From: Chrysomallon squamiferum
Taxonomy: Eukaryota; Mollusca; Gastropoda; Neomphalida; Peltospiridae
DNA length: 64,000 bases
NCBI GenBank assembly: GCA_012295275.1
Contig: CM022671.1
Span: 25,821,322-25,885,321, forward strand
Reading direction: 5' to 3'
Below the pieces are notes generated by a model that was given only the letters and a program-made list of their open reading frames with translations, was not told where the DNA came from and did not search any database. Position numbers and translations under genes: made by a program. The stretch's first letter is position 1. Each line of letters opens with the position of its first letter. Shown one piece after another: positions 50,911 to 64,000 of the stretch.

Positions 50911-53179
50911 TTTCAAAAAGGAAATAAAAAAAAAAAAAAATAAATAAATAAAATAAAATAATAAAATAAAAACTTTAAATAAATTATATTTCAGCTAAAA
51001 GGAAATATTTATAAAAAGAAATTTATTTTCTCATATTTATTAATTTCCAAATAGCAGTCCTTGTCATTATCATTAAATATTTATTAGTAATTTTGGTTTC
51101 CCATTCACTTTTGAAGAATATAAATCATAAGATTTACAAAAATTTCCACAAGAATTTCCACTTTGTAGATATATTTGCATGTGGTTATATAATACAAGTA
51201 ATTATTATTCTAAGACTTGGTATAAATAAGATAATAGAGTAACACAATTAATGAATACAAGATTATAAAACAAAATACTGAAGTCAGAAATGCTGTGCTT
51301 TGATACAATTTTTTTTTTTTTCTTTTTTTTTGGGGGGGGTAAATGCAACTGTTTTTTTACATAACTGATGATATATATTACTTTTATCTAGCAATTACCA
51401 GAAATTACCATTTTATCCTTCTATCTAATTTATTAAAATGTGTGAGTGCGCGTGCATGTGTATGTGTGAAAAAATAACAATATTAAATCTTTATATCAAT
51501 ATTATTTTATGTGACAGATATACCCATAATATAATCAAACAACTTTATAATATTACATAGTGGCAGTAATATTTTATTAATTAATATACTCATTCATTAA
51601 TATATATCAGACACTATATTAAATAATAAATAATAATGGTAATATATTAAAAACAAATTTATCAATGAATCAGTACATTAAGCTTTTTTTTTTAATGAAA
51701 ATTATAAATTACTCTTCCTAATGTCTGCTAATCACTAAAAAAATTACTATTAACAAAGTAGACCAGCTAAAACAGACATTAAACATTTTAGATCTGCCTC
51801 TTTTTTTTTTTTTTTTTTTTTTTTCATGCATTGGTACATATACTGCAATCCAGCAACACAGACAAAGCTTTGCTATCTAATTCAGTTAATTATTTGTTAT
51901 TTCATGATAACTGCTTACATCAGACTCACATGCCAATTAATGGTTGAATATTGTTAAAAACATGTAAATAATTTGAACTTGGGAACAGCAGTGATACTTC
52001 TTCTGTCATAATGTCACTATGAAAACATTTGATCAAACTCTCGTATTTTTAAATTGTAATTTTTAAAATGTTTATACTCAGAATTTTAAACAATAAATTT
52101 TAATACAGAATATTTTTCATTCAACACATGACGAAGATACAAATAGCAAACAGGTATCATCTTCTCTGCTTAAATATAAATAATAAATTTCTAATGGGAT
52201 TAAATAAAAACAACTAATCATCTACATTCTTCTGAATGTTATCTGAAATAAAAACTGAATGTGTAACCAGTGATAGTAAATTAACAAATGAAGTATTTAG
52301 ATAAATGATTTCCATAATTTTCATAGCAAGGAATCCACATGAAGCACAATGATGTAACTAAACTCTGCACTGAGAAAAATCTCTGAAATTCAGAATTAGC
52401 ACACTCTGATTTTTCTATATTCAACATGTTCTACAGATTAATGTGGTTAAATTTATTTGTACATAAAACATTTGGATAAAAAAGTGTGTGGAAAAAAAAA
52501 GGTTTTAAGGTACAGTTTGATTTATTAAAAGAAAAAACAATCTGATAAAAGGGCAACAGAAAAAAAGGAAAGTTTTTAATATATATTATTTGAAGCAAAA
52601 ATTAATTAAAAGAAATAACTCATGTTGCATCAGAAAACTATTTTAGTTATTACAAATATTCATCCACTGAAATAAACAAAGTAATCGCTGGGCTGAAAAT
52701 AGTTCATACATTTCTCTTACAACATACATTAATAAGGAGTTAAACCCTGTTTTTTTTACATGAGGAAATTTAATATTTTTAAACATAATTTTCCTGTATT
52801 AAAACCAGGAATTAAACTATTTTGTCTGGTAATAAAAGTTTACCTGTTCGCAGTTTCCAAAACAAATATATTATGTGTAAAGCAATAAGAATATCAATTA
52901 AAAACTTGAAGTATCTGCATTTTTCAATTACTATTTTAATGAAACACTGAAAAATCACCTGGCACCATTGTAATCTATCTTTAGTCATGATCATATTGTT
53001 TTAACAAGCAAAGAATCTCATCGATGTTCTATTAAATAATTTAGAAAAAAAATAATAATACCTTTATCATTAGCAAAGACAAATTTGGGAATGATCTGGA
53101 ATAATTTGTCAGAGAGAGAACCCATTTCATGTTTCCTTTAGTTAGGGAGTTCATTTATGTTCAGTATACTGTGTGAAAG

Positions 53180-53185
53180 TTTATT
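53180..53185 (-). terminator. poly(A) signal of NAMPT
   Basis: AATAAA on the minus strand about 92 bases after the TAG stop (53279..53277). Confidence 0.5.
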
Positions 53186-53276
53186 AGTAAAACAGTCAGA
53201 GTGCAAAACGTCACATCCACATGACAGTGGTGTTGAGCAGATACAAGGACACACGTTTCCCACTGGCTAAGAATAT

Positions 53277-59833
<6,557 letters not shown>

Positions 59834-60669
59834 TTTGAACGCTACTTCCTCGTGATGTAATCGCAACAGGTTCTCGCAAAATGTACCCAAATGGGGATGT
59901 ATCAAATACTTATTTTACCCACATTTATTTTAAGAACAGAACAAAGCCCTTCAGAATTTATTTCTGTTTGTGGTTTCGAATATTTATAATGATTTTTTTT
60001 TAAAAATATATTCATAATGCTTTCATCCTTTTTTATTCTGATTTTTATTTATTTTCCTTTTTTTTTCATAACTGTACCTACGTGCCATATACTGTAACTA
60101 AATTTAAAAAAAAAAAAACGTATAATAATAATAATTACGTTTAAAAAATAAATTATTATTAAACTGTAGTTATCAGTTCTGTTAAGAATTTTTATATTAT
60201 TATTCTTATTTGTAAAATAAATAAAAACAAGGTGGACGAATTCTGTAGGGGCGGAATATCTTTGTACTTGAGATCAACAAGGATTGCTGTGCCTAGCAAC
60301 TTGCACAACATCAGATGACATTTCCTGTAGTGTATTCTTCACAACGAAAGAAAACAGTTATACCAGTCATTTATTTTTGTTTATTGTGTTATTATCATTC
60401 AGTTTCAACTGAAAGATTATATTATTCCAAAAATAATAATATTATAGTAATAAATAGATGTATGGGTTTACACTGTTATTATTATTTTTGCTGTTGTCGT
60501 AATCGTTGTTAGTCTGTTGATTTTGTTTTATGAGTATTTAGTCATTTGTTGTTGTTTATTTTATTTTTTAGCGCTTTTATTTATTTATTATTATTATTAT
60601 TATTTTACAACTTATAATTTTGTTTGTGACATGTTTATGTTTAAGTTTTTGTTGTTTTTACTTTTCTTT

Positions 60670-60717
<48 letters not shown>

Positions 60718-63004
60718 TAATAATGTATTTTATCATTTATATTTTTTTGTTCCTCATCCTCTTTTTTATTATTACTTTATAAGTTTTATTTTTTCATTTC
60801 GGTGTTGTATTGTTGGAATCCGTTTACTATGGAAGTCGAAAGCTTAGCATTATTGACCTACACTAAAAATAGTTCCAAAATTAAATAAGAAAAGCATAAT
60901 CTGAGTTTATTGTATACATACAAAGGGTGTTTGAGGGTAAAACACAGATTTGTGATACTTATGCTACCAATATCCGTCGCCTATTTTTAACAATATAAAT
61001 TCACGAATTCATGAATAAACAAAGCATACAACGTGTTTGTACAGAGTAAACAATTTTATGATACAGAAATATATTCACCGCTTTCAGTTTAGTAATGCAA
61101 AGCAGATTATTATTAATTTTAATGTGTGTACGCGTCTGTGTGTTTGGGTACGGTACGCTTATATGTTATAAACGAAAAATATATGTTAAATGCATGCTGT
61201 AACATGAACGTGCGTTTGTGTGCGTCTGTGTGTTTGGTTACGGTACGCTTGTATGTTATGAACGAAAAATGTATATTAAATGCATGTTGCAACATGAATG
61301 TGTGTTTGTACTCATTGAGATAGATAAGTAAAACAATACAGATAGATTAAATTATTTATTCTGTTTCGTTTTCTTCACTTTTTATTTTTTATCTTTACAT
61401 ATAGAATGTATATTTTTAAAAATACATAAATCTGTACAATATATTCTTTCATCAACATCTTCTTTCCTAGCGCATGCATTCGTACATAAACCGAAGTACG
61501 TATACATCCTCAAAAATGTGCACATATTTCTGCCGAGTTGTTTTTTAACAATGACCCAAACAAATTCAAATATGAACTCAAAGTTACTACTTTTGGACAT
61601 CATTTTGTCATAATAGAATTGTAGTCAAAATTAAGGATTACATTTACATGACAGCAGAATTAATCTTATTTTTCTTTCTTTCTTTCTTTTTTCGGTTTAT
61701 CGTTTAATTTGACAGGTATAATCACGTATTCGATTTCATATCGATAATGATAAACAACGTTTTTCGATTTGGTAAATGCAATATTATTTTTATTTATTTA
61801 TTCCCTTGACTTCTGGTATATTTATAACTTTAGATATTTTTTGTTTGTTGTTTGTTTGGTTTGTTTGGGTTTTTCTAAAAATATTACTGAATTCGAAATG
61901 AATGTTTTTGTCTACATAATTTTTAATTTTTATATACAGTAATTTTTATTTTTATTATTACTATTACTACTTTTTATTTATTTATTTATTTTTTTAACAT
62001 TTTTATTTCTCTTTCTTAAAGTACATTAATAGTACTTGTATGCTTCTTAAGACGGAAAACACTTTGGTAGCAAAATCTGAAGCGAAATGATGGAATTAAC
62101 CGTGATTAAAACAACAGAAAACAGTAGAGCTTTTCATTGTTTAATTCTGCATCTACCTGAAAAATGCACGTACGCGTTTCCTGTCTAGCGACATGCAAAT
62201 AATCGTTATAAATAATACATTACCTATTATTAAATACGTAAATCACAAACAGGATCGAAGTGCGTTTCGAATATTGATCTGTTACTAAGGCGATTTAATC
62301 GTACAGGTCAGATGTTCGATTGTCAGTTAAACCACGAGTCTATGAAGTAAATAAAAATAAAAAGGCACTAATGTTCAGATTTTTACAGGTTAAAAGTTTT
62401 TTATTAAATTGCTTAATTAATTCAGTGGAATTAATGGCTGCACCGACAACTTATATCTTTTGTATAAAAGGCAACAGCTCTTTGATTTCAGTCTTAAGTA
62501 ATAAACATTGTAGTACCTTTGCGGATGTCAAGATGAACAGTACAGATTGACCTCATTTCAAGAAGAAATGTCCTGGAGGTTGTTTTTAGTTATGTTTTTA
62601 AAGTATATAATTATGTCTCCGAGTGTGTAATAACTACTATGTGTACTAACTATGTATATGTTTAATAACTATGTGTATGTAAATGCGAGTGTGTAAGAAC
62701 TATGTATACGAATGCATGTTTGCGATTGTCTCTGGCTGTGTGCGTGGGTGTGTGTTCTTATTTAAGGAAGAAACTTAACTTGATCAGAGAATAGGGCACT
62801 CGCTTGTGGCGGAGCGATTTGTACCAGGACCAGTCCTCCTCGTTGTACTCAGTTATCGATAACCGATATATCAAAGTCCATGGTAAGTGCTGCTATCCGT
62901 TTGACAAATCAATAAAACAACCCAGCGACTTGATTAACTCACAGATACTACTACAAAATGTTCTTTAGCCATTCAGTTATCCGCGCCTTTGATTAGTCAG
63001 TTCG
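59834..63004. other. intergenic region right of NAMPT
   Basis: The NAMPT promoter and 5' UTR should lie in the first few hundred bases, but I see no TATA box. The rest holds an ATT repeat at 60671-60716, a 90-base tandem duplication at 61120-61300, and a slightly GC-richer stretch at 62740-62900. No gene supported. The right part may be the 3' UTR of the minus-strand exon at 63005-63156. Confidence 0.55.
61120..61300. repeat. 90-base tandem duplication
   Basis: Two adjacent copies share GCGTCTGTGTGTTTGG, TACGGTACGCTT, ATGTTAT, AACGAAAAAT and AAATGCATG with GCAACATGAA, offset by exactly 90 bases (GCGTCTGTG at 61132 and 61222). A partial third start follows. Because the period is 30 codons, a frame stays open through both copies; identity is about 88%. 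Confidence 0.88.
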
Positions 63005-63156
63005 TTACTTCAGCTTTGCCGTAAAATAAAGAGTAAAAACCAACACATATGTTAGGACGCCGACACATATTCCAATGATCACAAACAACAGAGCTATTTT
63101 AGCTTTTTTCTTAGCTTCGTTTTCATCTCCCAGCTTCCAAGCCCAATTGGATTTCA
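63005..63156 (-). CDS. last exon of a CD225/dispanin-like membrane protein (partial)
   Basis: From an acceptor TTTCAG (63162..63157) a phase-1 frame runs to TAA (63007..63005), giving 49 codons. The peptide opens KSNWAWKLGDENEAKKKAKIA and continues as one strong hydrophobic segment, LLFVIIGICVGVLTYVLVF, then a short LYFTAKLK end. A short helix with GD..EAKKKAKIAL before a final membrane span is typical of the second half of CD225/dispanin (IFITM/PRRT-like) proteins, usually carried on a separate last exon. The first half, with the conserved Cys-containing membrane segment, would lie beyond 64000. With only half a domain visible, the family call is tentative. Confidence 0.55.
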
Positions 63157-63170
63157 CTGAAACAAAACAA

Positions 63171-63222
<52 letters not shown>
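63171..63222. repeat. (AAT)n microsatellite
   Basis: Starts about 15 bases upstream (minus-strand sense) of the exon at 63156. On the minus strand it is an ATT repeat next to the acceptor. Confidence 0.94.
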
Positions 63223-63225
<3 letters not shown>

Positions 63226-63374
63226 TAACAATAATAATAATAATTAAAATTCATAAATAAATCATTTTATTTTTAATATTGACTGAATATATTTAAAATA
63301 TTATATAGAAATCAACTTAAAATATTTTAATAAGATATACCTTTCCTTATATTCTTTTGTATTATGGTAGTGTC

Positions 63375-63423
<49 letters not shown>

Positions 63424-63532
63424 GTCATTATCATCATCATTATTTATTTATTTATTCTTTATTATTATTATTCTTGTTGTTGTTGTCGTCGTTGTTGTTG
63501 TTATTATTATTATTAATCTTCTTTTTTTAATT

Positions 63533-63576
<44 letters not shown>

Positions 63577-64000
63577 GTATGTATTTTTTTTTATTATTAT
63601 TAATTTTTTCTTTTAGAAAGTAATTATTCTTTTTAAAAAGAACATCGTTAATATCGTGGGGTTTTTTTGTTTTTGTTTTTGTTTGTTATTGTTTTATTTT
63701 TTTATTTTTTTGAACACGGCAGAATTTTTAATATGTTTTATTAGTCCCATTTGAAATTAAAATTTAAGGTAATTTTAAAAACGCATTTTGTTATTATGCA
63801 GTGCTATGTTTAAGGATATACAATGACGAAACGACCATATGAACTAATAATGTATCAGACAGTGCATTTTATCAGATAGTAAATTTAACTAAGTAACTAA
63901 ACAAATCAACAAATCAAATTAAATAACATAATTAAAATAAAACCAAAACAATGACAGAATGAAGAAAAAAGAAGAAAATCAGAGCAAGGCTAAATTTAGT
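63223..64000. other. right edge, intron of the dispanin-like gene
   Basis: AT-rich sequence with ATT repeats at 63377-63423, GTT/GTC triplets near 63474-63500, and AT and ATGT repeats at 63540-63583. No exon recognised on either strand. Confidence 0.5.

Larger units (their letters stand above)
44937..53276. other. long 3' flank and intergenic region between TTLL and NAMPT
   Basis: About 8.3 kb without a supported gene between two convergent genes. It is AT-rich, with ATTTT repeats at 46320-46373, T-runs at 47391-47425, 48069-48113, 49802-49824 and 51801-51824, and AAT repeats at 50168-50262 and 50860-50908. AATAAA at 45004-45009 could end a transcript using the 44443 exon. Short open frames here are low-complexity. 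Two small phase-1 frames with acceptors near 49078 and 49358 are discussed as weak candidates. Confidence 0.6.

Overview
The window is AT-rich animal (metazoan) nuclear DNA. Genes are split by GT..AG introns that are full of ATT/AAT, CT, CA and GATGA-type microsatellites and long poly-T runs. I see no operons, no prokaryotic signals and no transposase or reverse-transcriptase reading frames. A complete NAMPT gene (absent from the common arthropod and nematode models), an OGFOD2 gene, a rolling-stone-family gene and a divergent PRD-like homeobox gene together suggest an invertebrate such as a lophotrochozoan, possibly a mollusc. That assignment is inference. All exon models below were built by hand from splice sites, reading phase and remembered protein families; each chain closes in frame.

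Layout, left to right. (1) 115-1982, minus: C22orf39/PANTS homologue (UPF0545, twin CX9C), 4 exons, 150 aa. (2) 2980-5884, plus: OGFOD2, 6 exons, 347 aa, head-to-head with (1). (3) 7391-11371, plus: small secreted EGF-VWD-C8-like protein, 5 exons, 349 aa, with a clear TATA box. (4) 13242-15266, plus: divergent PRD-like homeobox gene, 3 exons, 348 aa. (5) 15267-20235: long gene-poor stretch, with one GC-richer patch that ends in a perfect splice donor. (6) 20236-21836, minus: rolling-stone-family membrane protein, 2 exons, 300 aa. (7) 22579-35323, plus, head-to-head with (6): TTLL3/TTLL8-type tubulin glycylase in 18 exons (1,228 aa), followed by three further in-phase coding exons (36595, 41538, 44443) that look like alternative C-termini. 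(8) 44937-53276: intergenic or 3' UTR, repeats. (9) 53277-59833, minus: NAMPT, 9 exons, 478 aa. (10) 59834-63004: no gene seen, one 90-bp tandem duplication. (11) 63005-63156, minus: last exon of a CD225/dispanin-like membrane protein whose other exons lie beyond the right edge.

The genes belong to unrelated pathways: collagen/protein-hydroxylase-like chemistry, axonemal tubulin glycylation, NAD salvage, transcription and membrane or secreted proteins. They are neighbours rather than a functional cluster. The least ordinary items are the alternative C-terminal exons and N-terminal extension of the glycylase gene, the divergent homeodomain, the compact VWD protein, the possible prenylation box on the PANTS homologue, and two tandem arrays (a ~31-bp minisatellite at 38.16-39.56 kb and a decayed ~130-bp array at 42.5-43.57 kb).
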